Positions 49,165 through 58,068 of a stretch of 64,000 nucleotides of DNA are shown here, in pieces. Location of the stretch: contig NC_008593.1 in NCBI RefSeq assembly GCF_000014125.1, forward strand, positions 1,674,001-1,738,000, in the 5' to 3' direction. The position numbers and the translations under genes were made by a program. The notes beneath the pieces were generated by a model, which saw only the letters and a list, made by a program, of their open reading frames with translations, ran no database searches and was not told the origin of the DNA. The stretch's first letter is position 1; every line of letters begins with the position of its first letter. Source of the DNA: Clostridium novyi NT. GTDB lineage: Bacteria; Bacillota; Clostridia; Clostridiales; Clostridiaceae.

Positions 49165-49431
49165 ATGGCAAATATTAAATCAGCTAAGAAAAGAATCAAA
49201 GTTATCGAAACTAAAACACTTAGAAATAAAATGATCAAATCAGCTTTAAAGACTAAAATAAAGAACTTTGAAGTTGCTGTTGCTAATAATGATTTAAATG
49301 AGGCTAAATCTGCTTACACTATAGTTGTTAAGGCTTTAGATATGGCTGCAGCTAAAGGAATTCTACATAAAAACAAAGCTGCAAGAAAAAAATCAAGATT
49401 AGCTACAAAATTAAGTGGATTAAACGCTTAA
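49165..49431 (+). CDS. rpsT: 30S ribosomal protein S20
   Basis: 88-residue 16S-rRNA-binding protein. It begins with the typical [20 protein letters not shown] and ends [17 protein letters not shown]; all-helical and Lys-rich. AAGGGGGTG precedes the ATG. It is monocistronic and divergent from gpr, with its own promoter and terminator. Confidence 0.97.
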   Translation: MANIKSAKKRIKVIETKTLRNKMIKSALKTKIKNFEVAVANNDLNEAKSAYTIVVKALDMAAAKGILHKNKAARKKSRLATKLSGLNA

Positions 49432-49439
49432 TAAATAAT

Positions 49440-49464
49440 AAACCGGTGAATCACCGGTTTTTGT
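49440..49464 (+). terminator. Terminator of rpsT
   Basis: AAACCGGTGA / TCACCGGTTT stem followed by TTGTTTT. Confidence 0.88.
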
Positions 49465-49500
49465 TTTATCTATTTATATAATTTATATAATTTTTATGCT

Positions 49501-50523
49501 TTATACTATTACTGTATTTATTATTAAAAGTTCTAATTCCGTCTTTTGATTTACTGATGAACTTTTTAAAGTTTTTTCAGTATCCATGCAAAGTTTAAAT
49601 ATCTTTTCTAATTGTCCAACGGAAAATTTCTTACTTTGATTCATCATTTTTTCACATATAAATGGATGTAATCTAAGTTCACGGGCTATATCATCCTTAT
49701 TTTTTCCTTTGTCCATATTAATTTTAATATCAAATATAAGCTTAAATTGTCTTTGGATCATTCTAAGAATACCTGTTACAGATTCTCCTTTAAATACAAG
49801 TTCATTTAAAATATCTAAAGATTTTTGTGGCTTTCTTTGTGATACAAAATCAACTAAGTTAAAAATATCATTATCATTTTTTCCACTTATAAGTTTTGTT
49901 ATATCCTCTGTAACTATATCCCTGTCGTCCACATAACAACATAATTTTTCCACTTCATTTTCTATTATATCCATATTATTTTCTACTATATTGCAAAACA
50001 ATGCTAGGTCTGATTTTGATATAGCCTTATTTTTTCTTTTAAACACTTCTCCTACTTTTCTTTGAAGAGCCATGCCTTTTAATTTAGAAAACTTAACAAC
50101 TTCTGCTTTTTTGTCTAATTTTTTTAATTTTAAACTTTCTTTTTCTCTATCATTTTCAAAGATATAATACATGATTAGTATAGAGTCTTTTGGAATATCT
50201 TCTATATACTTAGTTAAGTTTTTAAAAACTTTATCCATGCTTTTATCAACTTTATCCTTTAAAAAGTTTGCCCTATATATTAGTGTTACCCTTTTTTCGC
50301 TCATAAAAGGTAATGTTTCACAGGCATTTATTATACTATCATTATCTACAGTCATACCATCTAATTGCACATAATTAAGCTCTTTAAAGTCTTTATTTAC
50401 AACTTTATCAACTATTTTATCTATAGCCTTTTTTATGCTCTGTTCATCACTTCCACAAAAAATATATACATTACTAAAATTTCCTTTATTTAATTTATCC
50501 TCTAAAGTAAATGAATCTATCAA
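49501..50523 (-). CDS. holA: DNA polymerase III subunit delta
   Basis: Clamp-loader subunit that opens the beta clamp. 340 residues: an AAA+-like N-terminal domain without P-loop (NVYIFCGSDEQSIKKAIDKI), LPFMSEKRVTLIYRA, the KLKGMALQRKVGEVFKRKNK block and a helical C-terminal collar. It ends convergent with rpsT and follows comEC by 27 bp, the usual comEC-holA order. Confidence 0.93.
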   Translation of the reverse strand: MIDSFTLEDKLNKGNFSNVYIFCGSDEQSIKKAIDKIVDKVVNKDFKELNYVQLDGMTVDNDSIINACETLPFMSEKRVTLIYRANFLKDKVDKSMDKVFKNLTKYIEDIPKDSILIMYYIFENDREKESLKLKKLDKKAEVVKFSKLKGMALQRKVGEVFKRKNKAISKSDLALFCNIVENNMDIIENEVEKLCCYVDDRDIVTEDITKLISGKNDNDIFNLVDFVSQRKPQKSLDILNELVFKGESVTGILRMIQRQFKLIFDIKINMDKGKNKDDIARELRLHPFICEKMMNQSKKFSVGQLEKIFKLCMDTEKTLKSSSVNQKTELELLIINTVIV

Positions 50524-50550
50524 CGCTTATTCCCCCATCTTAAATATACT

Positions 50551-51891
50551 CTATGTAATGCTATGCATTAAAACAAAACACATAACAAAGCAAGGAAAAT
50601 ATATTGCTTTTTTATATCCATGTCTTAACAAAATATAACTCATAAAAATACTAAGCATGGCTACTCCATAAAAATAATTATATTGTACCATACTCGGAGT
50701 TATTTTTAAAAGCAAATAGGTTCCCCCTTCAATAGCTGTCATAATAGAATATATAAAACTGCATATGATTCTAAAAGGTATTTTAAACTTTAATACTACT
50801 ATGACTAAATTACCAAGTAATATTATAATTGAGTATAGAGGAACTAAAAGCAAATTACCTAAGATAAAAAATACACTTATATTATTTAGAGTGCACATAG
50901 CATAAGGCATAGAAAATACTTGTGCACTAAATGTCATACTTAAACTTTCATTTATTTTATTTGGCAATTTATAAAGCACTCTTCTTATCTTTTTATTATA
51001 TAGTATAATCCCTAGCGTAGCTAAAAAAGATAGATTAAAGCCTATATCAACAACATAGTACGGCTTCATAAGAAGTATTATAATTGCTGCTAAACTAAGT
51101 GAAGACAAGCTGTCATAAGTTCTATAAAAACACTTTGAGAGTTTCATAGCAAGTATCATTATATAAGCTCTAATTGTTGCTGGCTTTCCTCCTGTAAATA
51201 TCATATAAATAAATGATAAAACAATTCCTCCTTTTATCCCTAAGATCCTTTCTATCATTTTATAAACTAAAGCTATGTGAAGTCCTGAAACACTAATTAT
51301 GTGAGATATTCCAAGTTTATTTATATTATCTTTAACATTAAAGTTTATGTATTTTGTATCTCCATAACAACAGGCCATAATAATTGCTGCTTTCTTTTTG
51401 TCTAATGCTTTTGTATATTTTTTATATAACCCTTCTCTAAATCTGTATAACTTCTCTATAAAATCACTGTTTAGTTTTTTGTGGTTATATATTTTAACTT
51501 CTCCTATTATTCCTTTGTAATAATCTTTTTTATCCTTAAAGCTTCCATCTACAATAATTCTATTTCCTTCTTTTACTCCATTAATATCCCCTAGTAGCAA
51601 TATTTTTCTTCCCTTGTAATCGCCTACAACATTTCCCCTTTTAATCTGAATTACTCTAACTTTATTTTCAAAACCACTTAAACTCGTATTAAAATATGTA
51701 TAAAAACTAAAGCATCCAAGTAAAAAGAAACAAACTATAACCATAAAATACTTCATATCCATAGTGAAAAATAAAAGACTAAAAAACATTAATACTAAAA
51801 TAATGGCTACTAAAATATTTTTTTCACACATAATTAAAGTAAAAGAAGCTAAATATATAGATAATGCATAATAAATTAAAGGCCTCGTCAT
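50551..51891 (-). CDS. comEC: ComEC/Rec2-family DNA-uptake channel, short form
   Basis: Integral membrane protein that moves single-stranded DNA into the cell. 446 residues with many TM helices; the competence domain motif is visible (DNINKLGISHIISVSGLHIA, GGKPATIRAYIMI, DIGFNLSFLATLGI). It stops after the last membrane helices, so the C-terminal metallo-beta-lactamase-type domain of the ~770-residue Bacillus protein is absent and is not encoded next door. An N-terminal OB-like segment remains (RIIVDGSFKDKKDYYKG). Whether it supports uptake is uncertain. Confidence 0.88.
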   Translation of the reverse strand: MTRPLIYYALSIYLASFTLIMCEKNILVAIILVLMFFSLLFFTMDMKYFMVIVCFFLLGCFSFYTYFNTSLSGFENKVRVIQIKRGNVVGDYKGRKILLLGDINGVKEGNRIIVDGSFKDKKDYYKGIIGEVKIYNHKKLNSDFIEKLYRFREGLYKKYTKALDKKKAAIIMACCYGDTKYINFNVKDNINKLGISHIISVSGLHIALVYKMIERILGIKGGIVLSFIYMIFTGGKPATIRAYIMILAMKLSKCFYRTYDSLSSLSLAAIIILLMKPYYVVDIGFNLSFLATLGIILYNKKIRRVLYKLPNKINESLSMTFSAQVFSMPYAMCTLNNISVFFILGNLLLVPLYSIIILLGNLVIVVLKFKIPFRIICSFIYSIMTAIEGGTYLLLKITPSMVQYNYFYGVAMLSIFMSYILLRHGYKKAIYFPCFVMCFVLMHSIT

Positions 51892-51931
51892 ATATAATTA
51901 CAACCTTTCAAATATTTTTTTACATAAAAAA

Positions 51932-51965
51932 CCCTTATATATTAATCTATCCAAATATATAAGGG
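51932..51965 (-). terminator. Terminator after the P-type-ATPase-like gene
   Basis: CCCTTATATATT / AATATATAAGGG with 10-base loop, followed on the minus strand by TTTTTTATG. Confidence 0.8.
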
Positions 51966-51976
51966 CTTAATCACTT

Positions 51977-54574
51977 TTATCTTTTATCATTATCTAATTC
52001 TTTTATAAAACTTATTAATGGAATTTCAATCATAAGTATTCCAATTATAACTTTAGAATTCCAGAATATATTTCTTAAAACATCAATAGCATTTCCAGTA
52101 AACACTTGTACAAATATTAAATAAGCAATTATATTTACTAGTAATAGTGTCATTGATACTTTATTTTTTAATACTTTTTTATAGTTTACAAAATAAAAAG
52201 TAAATAACATAATACTAAGGTTAATAACTGTAAACATACTTATATTCCACAAGTTATCACCTACATCCATATTTAATTTAGCAGCACCTATTGATGCTGT
52301 AAATACAAACAATATGTAAAATTTTATTCCAGAAGAAAAGTTTTTAAATACTGTTTTATCGATATTCACCTTTTCATAATTACTTTTTTCTATATTTTTA
52401 AATTGGCTATATATCATAAGAGAACTTAAAATCAAAGTTACAAAATTTAAAAATATTATTTCTGAACACTTCACATCTATACTCTTATTTAAAATAATTG
52501 AACCTAAAACCGCCAAAAATTCTATTGCAACTATAATAAGATTAAATACTATAATATTTTTTATGCCTTTTAATAGCTTTCTACTATCCTTTATTAAATC
52601 TAAAATTACTTTAAAATCATTATCTTCTACAAAAATATCTCCTAATTTTTTAGCTATGTTAGTGCAATTCTTTCCTGTAGCTATTCCTATATGTGCTGCT
52701 TTAAAACTAGGCAAATCTGTAAATCTGCTTCCTGTAACAGCTAATTTATATCCAAGCTTTTTAAATTGATCACATATTTTACTTTTTATTTTTGAAGATA
52801 TTTTAGAATACATGCTTACTTTTTCTATAAATTTTTCAAGTTCAGCATCATCCATATTATCTATTTCTACCCCTGATAGAACCATATCATTTTTATTTAA
52901 TATTCCAAGATTACTTCCTATAGATTGAGCTGTAATTTTATTATCTTCTGTAATTATTATAGGTTTTATAGCAAGAGATCTACAATAATCCATATATCCT
53001 TGTACATTTTCCTTGCAAGGATTTTCAAAACCTACAAGTCCAACAAATACTAAGTTACTTTCTATATTTTCATTTACACTTGGTTCGTAATTAAAGTTTC
53101 TATAAGAAAAACCTGTAACATATAAGGATTCCTTAGACAATTTTAAGTCATTGCTTTTTATATCCATAATGTCCTTAGCAGTTATTTCAACTTCAATACC
53201 ATTTTTCATTATATGTGTGCAGTTAGCAAGTATTTTATCCACAGAACCAATTACATTTGCTCTGTATTTATCTTCTACTTTATTTAATGTGGTCTTAATT
53301 TTTCTTTCATAATCAAAAGGAACTTTAAAAATTCTCTCTTGGGTTTGTTCTAATTGATTTTTATTTATTGAATTTTCTTTTCCGTACAATATAAGGGCCC
53401 TATCTACAAAATCACCTTTTACTATTTTTCCATCACTATTAGTATGAGCATCATTACACAAAAGTCCTATATTTATTATTCTATCTATATTATGTTTATT
53501 ATCTTCATCTTCATCACTTCTAGCTTCTAGTGTGTTTCCATTGGTATAAATTTTTCTAACAAATAGTCTTTCTTCTGTGATAGAACCTACTTTATTTGCA
53601 ATAATCACATCTGTACTAGATAGTGTTTCTAGTGATGATAAATCTTCTAGTATTATTCCATGTTTTTTATTTTTAGTATGTATAATAATCGATATTATAA
53701 TTACAATAATCATTATTTGAATAGGAACTATAATTAGCCAACCTATAGATATTATTTTAAAAGATTCCTTTATATTAATATTTTCTAAAAAGTTATATAA
53801 TACTGCACAAGCAGAAAACAATATAAAAAATATAGATAATAAATTTACTAATTTATAAACCTTTTTATCTAAGAAATCTGCTCTATTTTGAGATTTTAAT
53901 AATTCTTTAGTTATGCTTCCTATTTTAGTATTATCTCCCACTTCAACTACTATAGCTTTTGCTGTACCTTCTATAACAAAGGATGATTTAAAAACCATGT
54001 TTTTCATTTCACTTGGAAGTATCTCTCTATCTTCTATTTTAGTTTCGTATTTTTCAACTAATTTATTGTCACCTGTAATGGCAGATTCTTTAACTTTTAA
54101 ATTATAACATTTTATAAGTCTTGCATCTGCTGGAATAATATCCCCTTCTTCTAAATATATTATATCTCCTATTACTAGTTCATCCGCACTAATTTCTATA
54201 GACTTTCCATCCCTAAGAGCTAGTGCTTTACTTGGAACTATTTTCGTAAGTTGATTTAACCTATTTTCATTTTTATATTCTTTTACAGAGTAAATAGCTA
54301 CACACATTAAAGATATACATAATATAAAAAAAGCTAGTCCCATTTTTCCATTAAAAAATAACATTATACTTGTAAAAATAGCTGCTAATGAATATAGTTG
54401 AATGAAATTTTTCAAAAATAAAATAATAAAACTCTTAGCCTTTAAATTCAAAGTTTTATTATCCCCAAATTCATCTCTACTTTTATTAACTTTATCTAGT
54501 GATAAGCCATATTTTACGCTACTATTTAATTCTTTTATTACCTCATTCCAACTGTAATTATACCAATATCTCAT
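51977..54574 (-). CDS. P-type ATPase-like membrane protein with all catalytic motifs altered
   Basis: 865 residues with the full layout of a P2-type cation pump: N-terminal domain, TM1-2, actuator domain (ALRDGKSIEISADELVIGDI, LEEGDIIPADARL), TM3-4, P and N domains, then six C-terminal TM helices. Yet the phosphorylation motif DKTGT reads NKVGS (Asn327 instead of Asp), the actuator TGES reads TGDN (167-170), the hinge TGDGxND reads TGSRFTD (614-620), the TM4 PEGLP reads VPIQI and the KGA site reads GSVDK. The frame is open throughout, so it looks like a maintained pseudoenzyme, not a decaying gene. It is monocistronic between two terminators, beside comEC and comEA. A sensor, scaffold or ion-binding role is possible; classic ATP-driven transport is not expected. 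Confidence 0.88.
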   Translation of the reverse strand: MRYWYNYSWNEVIKELNSSVKYGLSLDKVNKSRDEFGDNKTLNLKAKSFIILFLKNFIQLYSLAAIFTSIMLFFNGKMGLAFFILCISLMCVAIYSVKEYKNENRLNQLTKIVPSKALALRDGKSIEISADELVIGDIIYLEEGDIIPADARLIKCYNLKVKESAITGDNKLVEKYETKIEDREILPSEMKNMVFKSSFVIEGTAKAIVVEVGDNTKIGSITKELLKSQNRADFLDKKVYKLVNLLSIFFILFSACAVLYNFLENINIKESFKIISIGWLIIVPIQIMIIVIIISIIIHTKNKKHGIILEDLSSLETLSSTDVIIANKVGSITEERLFVRKIYTNGNTLEARSDEDEDNKHNIDRIINIGLLCNDAHTNSDGKIVKGDFVDRALILYGKENSINKNQLEQTQERIFKVPFDYERKIKTTLNKVEDKYRANVIGSVDKILANCTHIMKNGIEVEITAKDIMDIKSNDLKLSKESLYVTGFSYRNFNYEPSVNENIESNLVFVGLVGFENPCKENVQGYMDYCRSLAIKPIIITEDNKITAQSIGSNLGILNKNDMVLSGVEIDNMDDAELEKFIEKVSMYSKISSKIKSKICDQFKKLGYKLAVTGSRFTDLPSFKAAHIGIATGKNCTNIAKKLGDIFVEDNDFKVILDLIKDSRKLLKGIKNIIVFNLIIVAIEFLAVLGSIILNKSIDVKCSEIIFLNFVTLILSSLMIYSQFKNIEKSNYEKVNIDKTVFKNFSSGIKFYILFVFTASIGAAKLNMDVGDNLWNISMFTVINLSIMLFTFYFVNYKKVLKNKVSMTLLLVNIIAYLIFVQVFTGNAIDVLRNIFWNSKVIIGILMIEIPLISFIKELDNDKR

Positions 54575-54650
54575 TTATTACTACCTCATTATTTTTATTT
54601 ATAAACATAATATTTATAATTTTCGTATAAAATCTTTAAATCTTTAATAT

Positions 54651-54688
54651 AAAAATATTAGTGAGCCAAAAGGCTCACTAATATTTTT
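54651..54688. terminator. Bidirectional terminator after the 78-residue gene
   Basis: 17-bp stem (AAAAATATTAGTGAGCC and its complement), 4-base loop, A/T tracts on both sides. Confidence 0.9.
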
Positions 54689-54699
54689 ATAATTGCTAT

Positions 54700-54936
54700 T
54701 TATCTTTCAAAGAAGTTCTTAAAGAAATATTTTTTCTCACCATTGTCATCTTCAATTAGGTATAATACTACATTATTCATTGAAGGCTTAACCTCATATT
54801 GAGCTGGTATTTTAACACTTAATAGGTCATATGCTTTGCCCTTTGTTAAGTTAACTTCAACACCTAGTTCTTCAAAAGTATTTTGTTTAAATATTACCTT
54901 TTTTATAGGATTAGGCTCTCTTGTGATTTCTTCCAT
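54700..54936 (-). CDS. Conserved-looking small soluble protein (unknown)
   Basis: 78 residues, acidic and basic mixed, no membrane helix or signal. The pattern NTFEELGVEVNLTKGKAYDL, NNVVLYLIEDDNGEKKYFFK suggests a small SH3-like beta barrel. Its own terminator follows 12 bases after the stop. No family is recognised. It stands between comEA and the P-type-ATPase-like gene. Confidence 0.7.
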   Translation of the reverse strand: MEEITREPNPIKKVIFKQNTFEELGVEVNLTKGKAYDLLSVKIPAQYEVKPSMNNVVLYLIEDDNGEKKYFFKNFFER

Positions 54937-55027
54937 AAGTTATTACCCCTTTATCTTTATTTTCTCTCTTAATTTATAGCATAAATAGTATTATATCATT
55001 TTTACTCCTTTAATTCAAAAACTAAAT

Positions 55028-55702
55028 TTAACTAACTTCTATTTTATCTTTAAATTTAGCTAATGTCTTAGTTCCAATCCTATTTACTTTAGTTATATCA
55101 TCTACCGAATTAAACCCTCCACTTTTTTCTCTATAGTCTATTATGTTTTGAGCTGTAACTTCTCCAACCCCTGGAAGCTTCATAAGTTCTTCTTTCGTTG
55201 CAGTATTTATATTGATTTTACTTTCATTATTACTTGTACCTCTAGTAACATTATGTACGCTATTTTGTTTTACATTACTTTCTCTAGGGTTATCCTTATT
55301 TAAAACAACTATACAATCTTCATCTTTTAATTTCATGGAACAATTAAGACTCATTTTATCAGCTTTTTCAGTAAATCCTTCTGCTTTTTCTATTAGGTCA
55401 TTTACTCTACTTCCATAATCCATTGTATATACATCTGGCTTTTTTACTTCTCCTTTTATTTCAACAATTATCTTTTTTAACTCACTTTTGTTTATATTTT
55501 TATTGTCATTTTTATCAACTAATACATTGTCACTTTTTTTAGAATTATAATCTTTATTATTTTTATCACTTGTTTCTTGAACAAACATACTTTCATTAGC
55601 ATTAAAAGCTTTTGGCTTAGACAAAATATATCCTACTACTAAAAATATTGTACATCCTATCATCATGACTATTGATCCTATTATTTTTTCTTTCTTGTCC
55701 AT
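55028..55702 (-). CDS. comEA: ComEA-family DNA-binding protein
   Basis: Membrane-anchored DNA receptor for competence. 224 residues: one N-terminal TM helix (IIGSIVMMIGCTIFLVVGYI), an Asn/Lys-rich linker, a SLBB domain (IIVEIKGEVKKPDVYTMDYG) and a C-terminal helix-hairpin-helix pair (INTATKEELMKLPGVGEVTA, FNSVDDITKVNRIGTKTLAK). Together with the nearby comEC it forms a minimal uptake set; comEB and pilus genes are not in the window. Confidence 0.93.
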   Translation of the reverse strand: MDKKEKIIGSIVMMIGCTIFLVVGYILSKPKAFNANESMFVQETSDKNNKDYNSKKSDNVLVDKNDNKNINKSELKKIIVEIKGEVKKPDVYTMDYGSRVNDLIEKAEGFTEKADKMSLNCSMKLKDEDCIVVLNKDNPRESNVKQNSVHNVTRGTSNNESKININTATKEELMKLPGVGEVTAQNIIDYREKSGGFNSVDDITKVNRIGTKTLAKFKDKIEVS

Positions 55703-55803
55703 TATTATCCTCCTATACAGTTGTAATAGTATATACTTTTCATTATTACCATGTATATGTTTTTCATAACAATTGCATTTTATCCAGTTATTTGATTTTT
55801 ATT

Positions 55804-55832
55804 TTGATATATTGAATTTTTTTTGATATACT
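55804..55832 (+). promoter_or_regulatory. Sigma-A-like promoter of dacF-like gene
   Basis: TTGATA (55804-55809), 17-bp spacer, TATACT (55827-55832), 28 bp before the ATG. Confidence 0.7.
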
Positions 55833-55859
55833 ATTTGTATAAATATTAGGAGGTACACA

Positions 55860-57092
55860 ATGCGTAAATTATTAACTTTTATATGGATTTTTATCATAAC
55901 ATTCTCTGTTATTGTATATGACACTAAGGCTATAGATACTCCTCCTACTGTATCGGCAGATGGCGTAGTATTAATGGATAAAAATACAGGACAGATTTTA
56001 TACTCTAAAAACTTAGATAGTCCGTATCCACCGGCATCTACCACAAAAATAATGACAGCCCTTTTAGCTCTAGAAAAATGTAACCTAGATGATGTTGTTA
56101 CTATTGGCAAAAATGCTACAGATATAGATGGAAGCAAAATATACATATTTGAAGGAGAAAAGTTAACTATAAGAGATTTATTATATTCTCTACTTCTTCA
56201 ATCAGCAAACGATTGTGCAGTAGCTTTAGCAGAACATATATCTGGTTCTACACAAGAATTTGTAAAACTTATGAATACTAGAGCTAAGGAACTTGGATGC
56301 AAAAACACTAACTTTGTAAATCCACATGGTTTGTATGATGATAAACATAGAACATCAGCAAGAGATCTTGCTCTAATTTTAAGAGAACTTAGTAAACATG
56401 AAGATTTCAAAAAAATAGCCACAACTCAAGTTTATGTTATAAATCCAACTAACAAAGAACCTAACAAACGTTTCATAGGAAATAAAGATAAACTAGTTTT
56501 AAAAAGATCAAAATGCTATTATGAAGGTTGCGAGGGAGGCAAAACAGGATATACTATTCAATCCAAACATTCATTTGTTGCAACAGCTACTAGAGACAAT
56601 AAAAGTCTTATAGCAGTTCTTCTTCATGATGCAAAACATACTTATTGGGACGATGTAATCAACTTATTTAATTTTGGATTTAGTAATTATACTAGAGAAA
56701 AATTATATAGCAAAAATCAATGTTTATATAATTATAAAATTAATGATAATTCAAGTATTCCAGTTTTAGCTACAGAAGATTTTTATTATTTAAGAAAAAA
56801 TGGCGATAAAGATGTTCCAGAACTTAAAGTAAATAACGCTCCTTTAAATAATAAATTTTTTAAAAAAGGAGATATTATTTTAACAGGAAATATAGTATAT
56901 AAAAATCAAAATTTAGGTAAAGTTAATTTAGCTAGTGGAGCAGATCATTCATCAAAAAAATTATATTTAAATAAATTAAACTTAAATAATCTTAAATATA
57001 ATAAGTATTTAATAATAGGTACTCCAATAGGCATATTAATTCTATTAGTTTTAATATTTGGCTTAAAGAAATCTAAAAGGAATAGAATATAA
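55860..57092 (+). CDS. dacF: D-alanyl-D-alanine carboxypeptidase (S11, DacF-like)
   Basis: Penicillin-binding carboxypeptidase that trims the terminal D-Ala of peptidoglycan stem peptides. 410 residues: signal peptide (LLTFIWIFIITFSVIV, to about TKA), catalytic motifs SxxK (Ser60, Lys63 in ASTTKIM), SxN (Ser115 in SANDC) and KTG (Lys228 in GGKTGYT), the C-terminal beta domain, then a TM anchor (YLIIGTPIGILILLVLIFGL) with a basic tail. TAGGAGG precedes the ATG. The sigma-A-like promoter suggests vegetative expression; naming as DacF (sporulation) is by similarity only. Confidence 0.93.
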   Translation: MRKLLTFIWIFIITFSVIVYDTKAIDTPPTVSADGVVLMDKNTGQILYSKNLDSPYPPASTTKIMTALLALEKCNLDDVVTIGKNATDIDGSKIYIFEGEKLTIRDLLYSLLLQSANDCAVALAEHISGSTQEFVKLMNTRAKELGCKNTNFVNPHGLYDDKHRTSARDLALILRELSKHEDFKKIATTQVYVINPTNKEPNKRFIGNKDKLVLKRSKCYYEGCEGGKTGYTIQSKHSFVATATRDNKSLIAVLLHDAKHTYWDDVINLFNFGFSNYTREKLYSKNQCLYNYKINDNSSIPVLATEDFYYLRKNGDKDVPELKVNNAPLNNKFFKKGDIILTGNIVYKNQNLGKVNLASGADHSSKKLYLNKLNLNNLKYNKYLIIGTPIGILILLVLIFGLKKSKRNRI

Positions 57093-57102
57093 TATATATA
57101 AT

Positions 57103-57138
57103 AAAAAAAGTCAGACTTATAGCCTGACTTTTATTTTT
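57103..57138. terminator. Bidirectional terminator between dacF and rluA-family gene
   Basis: AAAAGTCAG / CTGACTTTT stem with A and T tracts on both sides, between convergent genes. Confidence 0.8.
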
Positions 57139-58036
57139 TAAGTTTACTTATTAAATTTTTCATATCATCTGGCAAATCACTTTCAAGCTTTAATATTCTC
57201 CCATCTTTCGGATGAGGAATTTGAAGCTTATATGCATGAAGCGCCTGTCTATCTATATATTCATGTTCTTCTTTTCCATATAATGAATCACCATAAATAG
57301 GATGCCCTATACTACTTAAATGCACCCTAATTTGATGAGTTCTTCCAGTTTCAAGAGTTAGTTCAACTAAATCAGCATCTTCATAACTTTCTACAACCTT
57401 AAATCTAGTTACGCTTCTTTGTCCTCTTTCATCTATGACTCTTCTTAAAGTACCTTCTCCAACTCTATATATAGGCTTATTAATAACTCCACTTTTTTCT
57501 TTTAAATTTCCATGAACAATAGCTAAATAACTTTTTACGAAGTCATCCTTTTGCATATCACGAGATAAAGCCATGTGACTATAGGCATTTTTAGCTATTA
57601 ACACTAGTCCTGAAGTATCCATATCAAGCCTATTTACCAAACGCACTATACTATTTTCATTTTTTTCTTTAAAATAATATAAAACTCCATTTGATAAAGT
57701 ACCATTTTGATGTCTTTTAGTGGGATGAACTACTATTCCCTTAGGCTTATTTATAACTACAATATCTTTATCTTCATAAATTACGTCTAAATGCATTTTT
57801 TCTGGCACAATATCTTGATTTTCTTCTCTATTTATTTGAAGTTCTATTACATCATCATTTTTTAACATATATGATAATCTTACATTTTCATTATTTACTT
57901 TTATTCTCCCCTCCCTTGCGGCTTTTCTTATGAATCTACTTGAACAATTAGCATGATTCTTTAAATAATGATTAAGTCTAATTTCTTCTTCATCAATTTG
58001 TACTTTTATCTTTAAAATATTATTCTTTTCTTCCAT
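57131..58036 (-). CDS. RluA/RluD-family pseudouridine synthase
   Basis: Isomerises uridine in large-subunit rRNA (RluD-type sites) or a related RNA. 301 residues: N-terminal S4 RNA-binding domain (LNHYLKNHANCSSRFIRKAA) and catalytic domain with VNRLDMDTSGLVLIAKN (catalytic Asp in the RLDxxTSG motif), then LETGRTHQIRVHLSSIGHPI. The first gene after a terminator in the block that leads to rplU on the opposite end. The exact rRNA target cannot be told. Confidence 0.93.
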   Translation of the reverse strand: MEEKNNILKIKVQIDEEEIRLNHYLKNHANCSSRFIRKAAREGRIKVNNENVRLSYMLKNDDVIELQINREENQDIVPEKMHLDVIYEDKDIVVINKPKGIVVHPTKRHQNGTLSNGVLYYFKEKNENSIVRLVNRLDMDTSGLVLIAKNAYSHMALSRDMQKDDFVKSYLAIVHGNLKEKSGVINKPIYRVGEGTLRRVIDERGQRSVTRFKVVESYEDADLVELTLETGRTHQIRVHLSSIGHPIYGDSLYGKEEHEYIDRQALHAYKLQIPHPKDGRILKLESDLPDDMKNLISKLKK

Positions 58037-58068
58037 TACTACCTCGTTTCTTACAGACTTTTATATAA

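Noticed and set aside
51977..54574. P-type ATPase-like gene as an ordinary cation pump
   Set aside because: The phosphorylated Asp and the other catalytic motifs are absent, so an active-pump label is not supported.
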